This document shows positions 7,607 through 15,636 of a stretch of DNA of 40,976 bases, one piece after another. Every line of letters starts with the position of its first letter. Within the stretch, counting starts at the first letter, position 1. The position numbers and the translations under genes are program-made. This DNA comes from Clostridia bacterium (GTDB lineage: Bacteria > Bacillota > Clostridia > Peptostreptococcales > Anaerovoracaceae). The stretch lies in assembly GCA_900754795.1 (NCBI GenBank), contig CAAEEA010000063.1, forward strand, positions 1 through 40,976, read 5' to 3'. Below the pieces are notes generated by a model, which did not search any database, was not told where the DNA came from, and was given only the letters and a program-made list of their open reading frames with translations.

Positions 7607-8992
7607 TTCACTGATATATCTGTCGATTCCTGCCGCCGCAACCTTGCCGGCGCCCATGGCCTTGATAACAGTGGCCGCGCCGGTAACGGCGTCTCCTCCC
7701 GCGAATATGCCCGGACGGTTTGTCTCGGCTTCATCTCCGGTGCCGATACCGCCTTTGGAATTTGCTTTGAGGTTATCGGTAGTGTCAAGGATCAGAGTAT
7801 TGAGCCTTGTGCCGATCGCCATGATTACACAGTCGACATCTATCACGAAGTTGGAGCCTTCTACCGGTACGGGTTTTCTCCTGCCGGAAGCGTCAGGCTC
7901 TCCCAGTTCCATCTTCACGCACTCGATACCGCAGACATGACCGTCATCGGTGCCTTTTACGGCGACCGGATTGGTGAGATATCTGAAGTCGATGCCTTCT
8001 TCAACAGCATGGTGGATCTCCTCAGCTCTTGCCGGAATTTCCGAAGCTGAACGGCGATATATGATGTAAACATTGTCAGCGCCCATACGCATAGCGCATC
8101 TGGCAGCGTCCATGGCAACGTTTCCGCCTCCTACGACGGCGATATTTTTAGCGTGCTGGATCGGTGTGTCATATTCAGGCAGATAAGCTTTCATCAGATT
8201 GATCCTGGTAAGATATTCGTTAGCCGAACATACCCCCAGAAGATCTTCTCCCGGTATATTCATGAATGCCGGAAGTCCCGCGCCGGTACCGATGAATACA
8301 GATTCAAAGCCTTCTTCTTCCATCAGTTCATCGACGGTTACGGCTCTTCCCACGATGGCGTCTGTTACGAACTTAACGCCTTTTTCCTCCAGTTTGGATA
8401 CTTCGGCCGCCACGATGGACTTCGGCAGACGGAATTCCGGTATACCGTAGACGAGAACGCCTCCGGTCTTATGAAGGCTCTCAAACACGGTAACATCATA
8501 GCCCTTGTTGATGAGATCTCCGGCGCATGCAAGACCCGCAGGTCCCGCCCCGATTATGGCGACCTTGTGTCCGTTGCCTTCAGCCGGTTTTATTTCCTCG
8601 TCGCCGTAGTTGGCGGCATGCCAGTCGGCGGCAAATCTTTCAAGACGGCCAATGGCAACAGGTTCACCTTTTACACCGCGGACGCATTTGCCCTCGCACT
8701 GATTTTCCTGCGGGCATACGCGGCCGCATATGGCAGGCAGGGAGCTGGTCTGACTGATAATCCCGTATGCTTCTTCAAACTCGCCTTCGGCGATCTTAGC
8801 GATAAAATCCGGAATCTTTACCATTACAGGGCATCCGGACATGCACGGTTTTTCACGGCATTTGAGGCATCTCATGGCTTCATTGACAGCCATCTCTTCC
8901 GTATAGCCCTCGGCTACTTCCATGAAATTCCTTCTGCGGACTTCAGGCTTCTGTTCAGGCATAGGATTTTTTTCTTTTACTAAGTTAATCAT
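7601..8992 (-). CDS. nfnB: NfnB: electron-bifurcating NADH-dependent ferredoxin:NADP+ oxidoreductase, large subunit (GltA-like)
   Basis: The 463-residue product belongs to the glutamate synthase small-subunit/NfnB family. The N-terminal Fe-S domain has CLKC....CMSGCP and CGRVCP..NQCEGKC motifs for two [4Fe-4S] clusters. A first dinucleotide motif GAGPAGLACA binds the bifurcating FAD, and a second, VVGGGNVAMDAAR, binds NADP(H). With NfnA next to it, this is Nfn rather than true glutamate synthase. With NfnA it uses reduced ferredoxin plus NADH to make two NADPH. The ATG at 8992 is chosen: GGGAGG lies 11 bases upstream, while the alternative GTG at 9004 abuts the same site too closely. It overlaps nfnA by 8 bases and ends the redox operon. 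Confidence 0.9.
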   Translation of the reverse strand: MINLVKEKNPMPEQKPEVRRRNFMEVAEGYTEEMAVNEAMRCLKCREKPCMSGCPVMVKIPDFIAKIAEGEFEEAYGIISQTSSLPAICGRVCPQENQCEGKCVRGVKGEPVAIGRLERFAADWHAANYGDEEIKPAEGNGHKVAIIGAGPAGLACAGDLINKGYDVTVFESLHKTGGVLVYGIPEFRLPKSIVAAEVSKLEEKGVKFVTDAIVGRAVTVDELMEEEGFESVFIGTGAGLPAFMNIPGEDLLGVCSANEYLTRINLMKAYLPEYDTPIQHAKNIAVVGGGNVAMDAARCAMRMGADNVYIIYRRSASEIPARAEEIHHAVEEGIDFRYLTNPVAVKGTDDGHVCGIECVKMELGEPDASGRRKPVPVEGSNFVIDVDCVIMAIGTRLNTLILDTTDNLKANSKGGIGTGDEAETNRPGIFAGGDAVTGAATVIKAMGAGKVAAAGIDRYISEK

Positions 8993-9839
8993 GGTAACGA
9001 ACACCTCCCGTCAGACGGCACACATGGGCTCTGTCCTCCGCCTCCTGGTCTTTGTAATAGTTACTCCTTCTGATCAGTTCGTCCCAGTCTACGAGAGAAC
9101 CGTCAAATTCCGGACCGTCTACGCATACGAACTTGTCTTTTCCGCCTATGTTGCAGCGGCAGCCGCCGCACATTCCCGTTCCGTCTATCATGTAGGCGGT
9201 AAGGGACGCGATGGATCTGATACCGTGATCCTGCGCGATCTGACATACAAGTTTCATCATCATCGGCGGTCCTACGGCAACGATTTCATCGTACACATTT
9301 CCGGCTTCGATAAGAGCTTTGAGCTTATCGGTAGTAAAGGCCTTTTCTCCGTATGTTCCGTCATCGGTAACTACATAGAGATTATCCACACCGGCTCTGA
9401 ACTCATCCTCAAGGATAACAAGTTCTTTGGTCTTGAACCCTTCTATCATGTCGACTTCTATGCCGGCTTTCTTCATTCCGGTGGCGAGAGGGTAAGCCAG
9501 GGCGTTACCTGTACCTCCTCCTACTACGCAGACTTTTTTAAGACCTTCCATGTGGGTCGGTTTACCCAGCGGTCCCACAACATCAGCGAAGCAGTCTCCC
9601 ACTTCCATCTGATCCATGAGCATGGTGGTCCTGCCTACGGCAGCATATATCAGATCTATGGTTCCCTCTTCAGAATCGTGTCCCGCCATGGTCAGCGGAA
9701 TCCTCTCTCCGTACTCATCGGTGCGAAGGATTATAAACTGACCCGGTCTGGCGTGTTTTGCTACCAGAGGGGCATAGACTTTGAGCCATACCATATTGGA
9801 ATTAAGCCTTCTTTTATAAGTTATTTCAAACCTTTTCAT
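8985..9839 (-). CDS. nfnA: NfnA: electron-bifurcating transhydrogenase small subunit (FAD, [2Fe-2S])
   Basis: A 284-residue member of the ferredoxin-NADP reductase-like family (dihydroorotate dehydrogenase electron-transfer / sulfide dehydrogenase beta type). It has an N-terminal FAD-binding barrel, an NAD-binding domain with VVGGGTGNALAYPLA, and a C-terminal [2Fe-2S] motif D-G-T-G-M-CGGCRC followed by a fourth Cys in FVCVDGPEFDG. NfnA accepts NADH electrons and passes them to NfnB. It starts at an ATG with AGGAGG about 9 bases upstream, 19 bases after the pyruvate oxidoreductase stop. The operon thus couples ferredoxin reduction directly to NADPH formation. Confidence 0.92.
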   Translation of the reverse strand: MKRFEITYKRRLNSNMVWLKVYAPLVAKHARPGQFIILRTDEYGERIPLTMAGHDSEEGTIDLIYAAVGRTTMLMDQMEVGDCFADVVGPLGKPTHMEGLKKVCVVGGGTGNALAYPLATGMKKAGIEVDMIEGFKTKELVILEDEFRAGVDNLYVVTDDGTYGEKAFTTDKLKALIEAGNVYDEIVAVGPPMMMKLVCQIAQDHGIRSIASLTAYMIDGTGMCGGCRCNIGGKDKFVCVDGPEFDGSLVDWDELIRRSNYYKDQEAEDRAHVCRLTGGVRYHD

Positions 9840-9858
9840 ATTCTATAACCCTCCTTTC

Positions 9859-12800
9859 CTAATTTCTGTCCATGCTCTTTTTGCGGTTGAGCAGAGTTTC
9901 ATATCTTTCTCTGGCCGTTTCTTCGGCTTTTTCAAAGAGTTCCTCAGCTCTTTCAGGGAATTTGAGCTGGAGAGAATTATATCTTACTTCACCCATGATG
10001 AAGTCTCTGTAGCTTTCGTTAGCTTCACCGCTGTCGAGGGTAAGAGGATTCTTTCCTTCGGCTTTGAGGGAAGGGTTATATCTGAGCAGGTTCCAGTAAC
10101 CGGAACGGACAGCATGGCGCATCTCAGCCATGGACTTGTTCATGCCGGCCTTAACACCGTGGTTAATGCACGGGGCGTAGGCGATGATAAGAGACGGTCC
10201 GTCATAGCTTTCGGCTTCTCTGACGGCTTTGAGCGTCTGGGCAGGATCAGCTCCCATGGCTACCTGGGCTACATACACATAACCATAAGCCATGGCGATC
10301 TGCGCCAGGTCTTTCTTTTTAACCGCCTTGCCGGAAGCGGCAAATTTTGCCACCGCGCCGATAGGCGTAGCCTTAGATGACTGTCCGCCGGTGTTGGAGT
10401 AAACTTCAGTATCGAATACGATCACGTTTACATTCTCACCGGAGGCAAGTACGTGATCCAGCCCGCCGTAACCTATATCGTATGCCCATCCGTCACCGCC
10501 GAATATCCACATGGACGGTTTGGAGAGCATATCTTTGTTATCAAGGACAAACCTGGCGTCATCATTTGTATCAGCCAGTTCTTCACACGCCTTTGCGAGA
10601 GCTTCTCCCGTTCTCGCGGAGGCATCGGCGTCTTCCATGGAAACGAGCCACGCTTTTGCAGGCACGCCGACAATATCCTGAAGTCTTTCAACGGCCGACT
10701 TTACTTCGTTTCTGCGAGCGTGAACAGAGATCGTCATGCCGAGTCCGAACTCGGCGTTATCCTCAAACAGTGAGTTTGCCCAGGCAGGACCTCTGCCTTC
10801 TTTGTTTACAGTATAAGGAGAGCTCGGAGCGCTGCAGCCCCAGATTGACGAACATCCCGTAGCGTTGGCGATGAACATTCTGTCACCATAGAGCTGAGTT
10901 ATAAGTTTGGCGTAAGGCGACTCGCCGCATCCCGGACATGCTCCGGAGAATTCCATGAGCGGCTGTTTAAACTGAGATCCCTTAACCGTATCTTCTCTGA
11001 ACTTTGTTTCTTTTTCTGTAACATCGCTGAACAGATAGTTATATCTCTCCTGCTGAGCGTTAACATATTCATCGTCAACGGCGCGCATCTGGATAGCTTT
11101 CTTTCTGGCAGGGCAAACATCGGCGCATGATCCGCATCCGGTACAGTCGAGAGTCGAAATGCCTATGGCAAAATACCTGCCTTTCTCGCCTTTCATCGGA
11201 AGCACGCTGTCTTTAACCGGCTCAGCTTCTTTCTCATCCAGTACGAAAGGTCTGATAACTCCGTGAGGACATACATAAGAGCACCAGTTGCACTGCATAC
11301 AGTTGGCCATATCCCACTGAGGAACGTCAGCCGCTATGCCGCGCTTCTCGTAGGCAGCCGTGCCGGCCGGAACCATTCCGTTGGCCGTATCGAGGAAATC
11401 TGATACAGGAACATTGTCTCCCGCCATGGTGTTAGTCGGATAAAGCACTTTGTTGAGATAGTCGGTATGTATCCTGTCACGGCCGACCATAGGCTCTGTC
11501 TTTCTGTCATCGGAAGCGTCAGCCCACGCGGCAGGGACTTCTACCTTATGTACATGTTCAATGCCGGCGTCTACAGCCTGAAGGTTCATGTTTACGACTT
11601 TCTCACCCTTCTTGCCGTATGTTTTGCGGATGGCGTCTTTCATGTAACCGACGGCCTCATCGATCGGAATTATGTCCGCGAGCTTGAAGAATGCCGCCTG
11701 AAGAACCGTGTTGGTTCTGCGGGCGCCGAGTCCGATCTCTTTTGCGATGGAAACCGCGTCGCATGTGTAAAATCTTATATCGTTTCTGGCGATATATCTC
11801 TTAACTTTTGCCGGAAGATGTTTTTCGAGTTCTTCATCGCTCCATACACAGTTAAGGAGGAAGAATCCGCCCGGTTTAACATCTTCTACCATATCGTATT
11901 TATAGATGTATGCCGAATTATGACACGCTACAAAATCAGCCTGTTTAACATAATAGGTTGATCTGATCGGTTCGTCTCCGAAACGCAGATGAGAAATCGT
12001 TACGCCGCCGGACTTTTTAGAGTCATACTGGAAATATGCCTGTACTTTTTTGTCCGTATGATCGCCGATAATCTTTACGCTGTTCTTATTCGCGCCGACA
12101 GTACCGTCCGCGCCCAGACCCCAGAACTTGCACGCCTTTGTACCGGCAGGCGCCACATCCGGATATTCGGAAGGCTTCAGGGAAAGGTTGGTAACGTCGT
12201 CGTTTATGGATATTGTAAATTCTTTTTTCGGTTCATCGCTCCAGAGATTTTCGTAAACGGCCAGAATGTCTCCCGGCTGAGTGTCCTTGGAACCGAGACC
12301 GTAACGGCCTCCGACGATGAGCGCCTCATCGAATCTGCTTCCTCTCAGCGCGGATACTACGTCAAGGAACAGAGGCTCTCCTACGCCGCCCGGTTCTTTG
12401 GTTCTGTCGAGAACCGCGATCTTTTTCACCGTCTCAGGTATAACGCTGAGCAGATATTTTCTTGAGAAAGGTCTGTAGAGATGTACCTCCACAATACCGA
12501 CTTTTTTGCCTTTGCCACGCAGGTAATCTATCAGTTCCTCGGCGGCTTCACATACAGAGCCCATCGCTATGATGATTTCCGTCGCCTGAGGATCGCCGTA
12601 ATAGTTGAACGGTTTGTAATCCGTACCGATCCTGGCATTTACTTTATCCATATATCCGGCTACTATATCGGCAGTGGCCAGATAGGCAGGGTTGCATGCC
12701 TCCCTGTGCTGGAAGAATGTCTCCGGCTGTTCGGCAGATCCCATGCTGTGCGGATGGTTCGGATTCAGCGATCTGTTCTTAAATGCTCTCACAGCGTCCC

Positions 12801-13386
12801 AGTCCACCATTTCTTTGAGCTCGTCATAGTCCCAGACTTCTATCTTCTGGTTTTCGTGAGAAGTTCTGAAACCGTCGAAGAAATGCAGCATAGGAAGTTT
12901 GCCGGCGATCGTAGCCAGATGAGCTACGGCGGCAAGATCCATTACCTGCTGTACGCTGTTTGAAGCCAGCATGGCAAATCCTGTCTGCCGGCATCCCATC
13001 ACGTCGGAGTGGTCTCCGAATATGGAAAGAGCGTGAGTAGCCAGCGCCCTTGCCGCTACGTGAAAAACAGTAGGCGTCTGTTCACCCGCGAGTTTATACA
13101 TGTTAGGAATCATCAGCAGCAGTCCCTGTGAAGCCGTGAAAGTGGACGTATATGATCCGGCTGTTACAGAACCGTGGACGGCTCCGGCCGCGCCTCCTTC
13201 AGACTGCATCTCGACGATCTTTACTTTTTCACCGAATATATTTTTTCTGTCCTGGGAAACCCATTCATCCATACTCTCCGCCATCGGTGAAGACGGTGTG
13301 ATCGGATAGATTGCCGCTACTTCAGAAAAGGCATATGCCACATGAGCAGCCGCCGTGTTTCCGTCCATTGTCTTTAACTTTCTCAC
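9859..13386 (-). CDS. nifJ: Pyruvate:ferredoxin (flavodoxin) oxidoreductase, single-chain
   Basis: The 1175-residue homodimer-type enzyme oxidises pyruvate and CoA to acetyl-CoA, CO2 and two reduced ferredoxins. It begins RKLKTMDGNTAAAHVAYAFS followed by IYPITPSSPMAE, with the domain order of the family: pyrimidine-binding and CoA-related domains, a two-cluster ferredoxin insert (CMQCNWCSYVCP and CTGCGSCADVCP), a proximal [4Fe-4S] site around CPGCGES, and the TPP-Mg site GDGWAYDIGYGGLDH with NTGGQSSKATP. I start at the GTG at 13386, because AAGGAGAG lies about 8 bases upstream and homologues start here. The longer reading would overlap the polyferredoxin gene. The 5-base gap to that gene suggests tight coupling. 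Confidence 0.96.
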   Translation of the reverse strand: MRKLKTMDGNTAAAHVAYAFSEVAAIYPITPSSPMAESMDEWVSQDRKNIFGEKVKIVEMQSEGGAAGAVHGSVTAGSYTSTFTASQGLLLMIPNMYKLAGEQTPTVFHVAARALATHALSIFGDHSDVMGCRQTGFAMLASNSVQQVMDLAAVAHLATIAGKLPMLHFFDGFRTSHENQKIEVWDYDELKEMVDWDAVRAFKNRSLNPNHPHSMGSAEQPETFFQHREACNPAYLATADIVAGYMDKVNARIGTDYKPFNYYGDPQATEIIIAMGSVCEAAEELIDYLRGKGKKVGIVEVHLYRPFSRKYLLSVIPETVKKIAVLDRTKEPGGVGEPLFLDVVSALRGSRFDEALIVGGRYGLGSKDTQPGDILAVYENLWSDEPKKEFTISINDDVTNLSLKPSEYPDVAPAGTKACKFWGLGADGTVGANKNSVKIIGDHTDKKVQAYFQYDSKKSGGVTISHLRFGDEPIRSTYYVKQADFVACHNSAYIYKYDMVEDVKPGGFFLLNCVWSDEELEKHLPAKVKRYIARNDIRFYTCDAVSIAKEIGLGARRTNTVLQAAFFKLADIIPIDEAVGYMKDAIRKTYGKKGEKVVNMNLQAVDAGIEHVHKVEVPAAWADASDDRKTEPMVGRDRIHTDYLNKVLYPTNTMAGDNVPVSDFLDTANGMVPAGTAAYEKRGIAADVPQWDMANCMQCNWCSYVCPHGVIRPFVLDEKEAEPVKDSVLPMKGEKGRYFAIGISTLDCTGCGSCADVCPARKKAIQMRAVDDEYVNAQQERYNYLFSDVTEKETKFREDTVKGSQFKQPLMEFSGACPGCGESPYAKLITQLYGDRMFIANATGCSSIWGCSAPSSPYTVNKEGRGPAWANSLFEDNAEFGLGMTISVHARRNEVKSAVERLQDIVGVPAKAWLVSMEDADASARTGEALAKACEELADTNDDARFVLDNKDMLSKPSMWIFGGDGWAYDIGYGGLDHVLASGENVNVIVFDTEVYSNTGGQSSKATPIGAVAKFAASGKAVKKKDLAQIAMAYGYVYVAQVAMGADPAQTLKAVREAESYDGPSLIIAYAPCINHGVKAGMNKSMAEMRHAVRSGYWNLLRYNPSLKAEGKNPLTLDSGEANESYRDFIMGEVRYNSLQLKFPERAEELFEKAEETARERYETLLNRKKSMDRN

Positions 13387-13391
13387 GGTGA

Positions 13392-14687
13392 TCACTCTCC
13401 TTCCCTTATGCCGAGAGCTTCTCTCTGCAAATAGTTGTATTCCGGAACCTGCTGTTCCCTGATCACGTGTCTCGCGCATACATATTCGCATACTTTGCAG
13501 TTCTCGCAGATCTCCGGATCGATTACCGCATGTTTATCTTCCATATATATAGCTCCGTTAGGGCAGTTGTCCACGCACGACTCGCAGGCGATACATCCTG
13601 ACCAGCATACTTTTGCTTTGTCCTCATAATCGTCTGTTGAGCTGCAAGGCACCTGTTTCTGTCCTTTGTACGGCACCATCGTTATCAGGTGTTTAGGACA
13701 CGCGTATGTACAGTCTTTACATCCGACGCATTTTTCGGGATCAACATAAGCTGTGCCGTTGACAACATGGATGGCGTCGTATCTGCATACTTTTGTACAG
13801 CTTCCCAGTCCGCAGCATCCTGTGGTACACAGTTCATGCTCTGCTGGATCTATTTTTTCCATGGCTTCTTCACATGTCTGTATACCCATGCTCTTATACA
13901 GTTCAGAAGCCTTGAATCCTCCGCTGCATCTGACGAAAGCGACTTTTTCTTTGAGCTTTGTCAGATCGTGAAGCGTATCAACTATTATCTTCTTTCTGCA
14001 CTTTACGGTACAGGCAACGCAGCCGACACACTTTTCGTAGTCTATTACCGCGTGGTTATCAACAATGGAAACAGCTCCTTCCGGACACGCTCTCTCACAC
14101 TCTCCGCAGGAGATGCATCCGTATCCGCAGATCTGCCTCGTTTTTTCATCGTCTTCCTCTGTAGACGAACACGGGATAAAGTTTGTGGCTTCTCTTGGAA
14201 CCATGCGTATCAGTTCCTGAGGGCAGCATTCCCTGTTCGCGCAGGCTCCGCAGCCGGTACATCTGTCTCTGTCGATGGTCACCTTACCGTCTTCGGCTTT
14301 CATTGCACCAAACTTGCAGACCTCTACACAGGAACCCACTCCGACGCAGCCGTCTTTGCATTCTCCCCTCTTAAATCCGGCGTTTACTGCGTCCGCGCAC
14401 GTTTTGTACAAAGACGCCCTGACCTTTCCCGCCGCGCTGCCGGCGCAGAAAACAAAGGCCACCTGATCCTGTGCTTTTTGTGTTTCAACGCCCGCTATTT
14501 CGGCTATGGCGTCTACCTGTTCCTGACCGCACGCCGGGCATAGAGCAACGCTCTCTCCTGACGCTATGGCCTCGGCACATTCGCGGCAGCTTGCCTTGCC
14601 GCATCCGCCCAGTCCACAGCAGTCAACGCCCGGCAGAACCGCAAGTATCTTACCCGCGATCTCGGTCGTTCTGTTTCCAGAAATCAT
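13392..14687 (-). CDS. Soluble RnfB-like polyferredoxin with duplicated ferredoxin module
   Basis: This 431-residue protein contains 49 cysteines. An N-terminal Fes-type [4Fe-4S] domain (about 17-66, LPGVDCCGLGGCGKASC...) like that of RnfB is followed by two homologous modules (about 77-236 and 248-410). Each runs: CxG opening, GCxGxGxCxxVC, CxGCxxC, PCSSTxxD, GCIxCxxCxxxCPxGAI and a final CxxC. RnfB has one such module. There is no N-terminal membrane anchor, so it is likely cytoplasmic, unlike Rnf-complex RnfB. It could carry about nine clusters and act as an electron wire for the adjacent pyruvate oxidoreductase. The ATG at 14687 is chosen because AAGGAGG lies about 7 bases upstream. An in-frame extension to 14807 would run through the leader terminator. 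Confidence 0.88.
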   Translation of the reverse strand: MISGNRTTEIAGKILAVLPGVDCCGLGGCGKASCRECAEAIASGESVALCPACGQEQVDAIAEIAGVETQKAQDQVAFVFCAGSAAGKVRASLYKTCADAVNAGFKRGECKDGCVGVGSCVEVCKFGAMKAEDGKVTIDRDRCTGCGACANRECCPQELIRMVPREATNFIPCSSTEEDDEKTRQICGYGCISCGECERACPEGAVSIVDNHAVIDYEKCVGCVACTVKCRKKIIVDTLHDLTKLKEKVAFVRCSGGFKASELYKSMGIQTCEEAMEKIDPAEHELCTTGCCGLGSCTKVCRYDAIHVVNGTAYVDPEKCVGCKDCTYACPKHLITMVPYKGQKQVPCSSTDDYEDKAKVCWSGCIACESCVDNCPNGAIYMEDKHAVIDPEICENCKVCEYVCARHVIREQQVPEYNYLQREALGIREGE

Positions 14688-14756
14688 ACTAATACCTCCT
14701 TGCCGTGTCGTATAAAATCCATATCCTTGTATTGCGCTTTTCCTGTTTTTATCCAT

Positions 14757-14790
14757 GAAAAAAAGCCGCAGCAAACCCCGCTGCGGCTTT
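14757..14790 (-). terminator. Intrinsic terminator inside the redox-operon leader
   Basis: An 11-bp perfect stem AAAGCCGCAGC/GCTGCGGCTTT (14762-14772 with 14780-14790) has a 7-base loop. On the minus strand it is followed by seven Ts. It lies about 70 bases before the polyferredoxin start codon and after the promoter, so it is a premature terminator (attenuator). Confidence 0.85.
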
Positions 14791-14799
14791 AAAGTGGCA

Positions 14800-14847
14800 C
14801 TAAGCATTAGCCCGTGTCTCCACCTTAAACGCCTCTAGCGGAATCAT
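14800..14847 (-). CDS. Possible 15-residue leader peptide in the redox-operon leader
   Basis: ATG at 14845-14847 opens a frame encoding MIPLEAFKVETRANA and ending at TAG (14800-14802), just before the attenuator. No good Shine-Dalgarno sequence precedes it, and it has no run of one amino acid as classical attenuation peptides have. It may be chance; it is listed because it lies between promoter and terminator. Confidence 0.2.
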   Translation of the reverse strand: MIPLEAFKVETRANA

Positions 14848-14893
14848 TTTATTATTTTTCCGCTAAAATTGTTACGACACTTGGCCTAATTTA

Positions 14894-14921
14894 ATTATAA
14901 AACTACTGTTCAAAATGTCAA
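14894..14921 (-). promoter_or_regulatory. Strong sigma-A promoter of the redox operon
   Basis: On the minus strand there is consensus TTGACA (14916-14921), a 16-base spacer and consensus TATAAT (14894-14899). The predicted start is near 14887. The -35 box overlaps the stop codon of the upstream Nudix gene. Confidence 0.85.
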
Positions 14922-15562
14922 GGGCGGTTTGCCTCTCCCCGCAAAAAACCCTTAAAAAACTCCCTTGAAAAACTTCTGACTATTCTTGCCGTCACTCCCC
15001 ATATCACTCTGTTTTCATACTTGTACACCGGCAGTATGTTCTTGCCGACACGCCAGTTGTAATCAGGGGAAATTCCGGTTTCCTCATACGGAAAATCATC
15101 TACATCGGAAAACACATCCACATCGTAGACTTCTGCTTCATTTTCCGCAAAAAAATCCGCCGGTACAAGGAACAGCTCCTCTACTTCGTCAGGTCCCGGC
15201 GCAGCCGCGCGAAAGTCTTTTTCTTTTATTTCAGCGGGAAAGGTAAAAAGGGTGTAACCGGAAAAGCTGTGGAGGGTGTCAAACTGCCCCAGGACTTTTA
15301 TATCGGAGGCCTTTATTCCCGTTTCTTCTTCTGTCTCTCTCAGCGCGCATTCAAGGGGAGTCTCCCCTGCCTCTATCATTCCCCCCGGAAAACATATATC
15401 TCCCGGCTGATGCTTAAGCTTTGAAGATCTGACTTCAAACATAAGGCAAAGTCCTTTTTCCGTCACTACGAGAGGTATGGTAACGCTGAAAAATCTGTGT
15501 CTGTCTATCGTTCCCACCGGACGGTCTCTCAGCCCTTCTCTTATTTTTTCTATGTTATCCAA
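14918..15562 (-). CDS. Nudix hydrolase, CoA-pyrophosphatase (NudL/YeaB)-like
   Basis: The 214-residue protein has a full Nudix box, GGMIEAGETPLECALRETEE plus ETG, preceded by the NudL/YeaB-type signature RSSKL..QPGDICFPGG. The family hydrolyses CoA or its derivatives to 4'-phosphopantetheine and 3',5'-ADP. The substrate here is inferred from that signature. The start is TTG (15560-15562), with AGGAGG 9 bases upstream and no better alternative. It follows the small P-loop gene on the same strand. Its stop codon lies within the -35 box of the redox operon promoter, so the two transcription units are packed together. Confidence 0.85.
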   Translation of the reverse strand: MDNIEKIREGLRDRPVGTIDRHRFFSVTIPLVVTEKGLCLMFEVRSSKLKHQPGDICFPGGMIEAGETPLECALRETEEETGIKASDIKVLGQFDTLHSFSGYTLFTFPAEIKEKDFRAAAPGPDEVEELFLVPADFFAENEAEVYDVDVFSDVDDFPYEETGISPDYNWRVGKNILPVYKYENRVIWGVTARIVRSFSREFFKGFLRGEANRP

Positions 15563-15587
15563 ACCTTTTTTCCTCCTCTAAAAGATC

Positions 15588-15611
15588 GAGGCGATGGATG
15601 CCCACCGCCTC
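15588..15611 (-). terminator. Weak terminator-like hairpin before the Nudix gene
   Basis: GAGGCG...CGCCTC extends to a roughly 10-bp stem with one mismatch and a 4-base loop, but on the minus strand only CTTTT follows. It may attenuate transcription from the P-loop gene into the Nudix gene rather than stop it. Confidence 0.35.
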
Positions 15612-15636
15612 TGATATGATCAAAGCAAATTTATTG

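Larger units (their letters stand above)
14757..14887 (-). ncRNA. Structured 5' leader of the redox operon: candidate riboswitch or attenuator
   Basis: From the predicted start near 14887 the minus-strand RNA opens with GGCCAAGUGUC. GUGUC (14876-14880) can pair with GACAC (14814-14818), extended by GCC/GGC. Inside this closing stem is a 7-bp hairpin AGCGGAA/TTCCGCT (14858-14864 with 14837-14843). A further arm UUUAAGGUGG (14820-14829) can pair with CCACUUUAAA (14788-14797), with one G-U pair. That pairing shares three bases with the terminator stem, so competition is possible. The terminator follows immediately. I do not recognise a known class: no T-box, TPP, SAM, cobalamin or FMN signature. 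A 15-codon leader ORF (14800-14847) is an alternative explanation. Confidence 0.6.

Noticed and set aside
8153..8983. 276-residue plus-strand frame opposite nfnB
   Set aside because: Fully inside nfnB on the other strand, with no recognisable domain or start signal.
7601..9839. Glutamate synthase small subunit as the name for the nfnB gene
   Set aside because: No large glutamate synthase subunit is adjacent, while a typical NfnA partner overlaps it, so the Nfn complex fits better.
13689..14543. 284-residue plus-strand frame opposite the polyferredoxin gene
   Set aside because: The repeated cysteine codons of the real gene leave few stops in this antisense frame. No independent evidence of coding.
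14688..14807. N-terminal extension of the polyferredoxin to 14807
   Set aside because: It would pass through the leader hairpin and terminator, and the ATG at 14687 has a much better ribosome binding site. Homologous RnfB sequence starts after it.
14757..14887. T-box riboswitch in the redox-operon leader
   Set aside because: GGTGGAGACACGGG looks vaguely like the T-box AGGGTGGNACCGCG, but the ACCGCG part is missing and the downstream gene is not amino-acid related.
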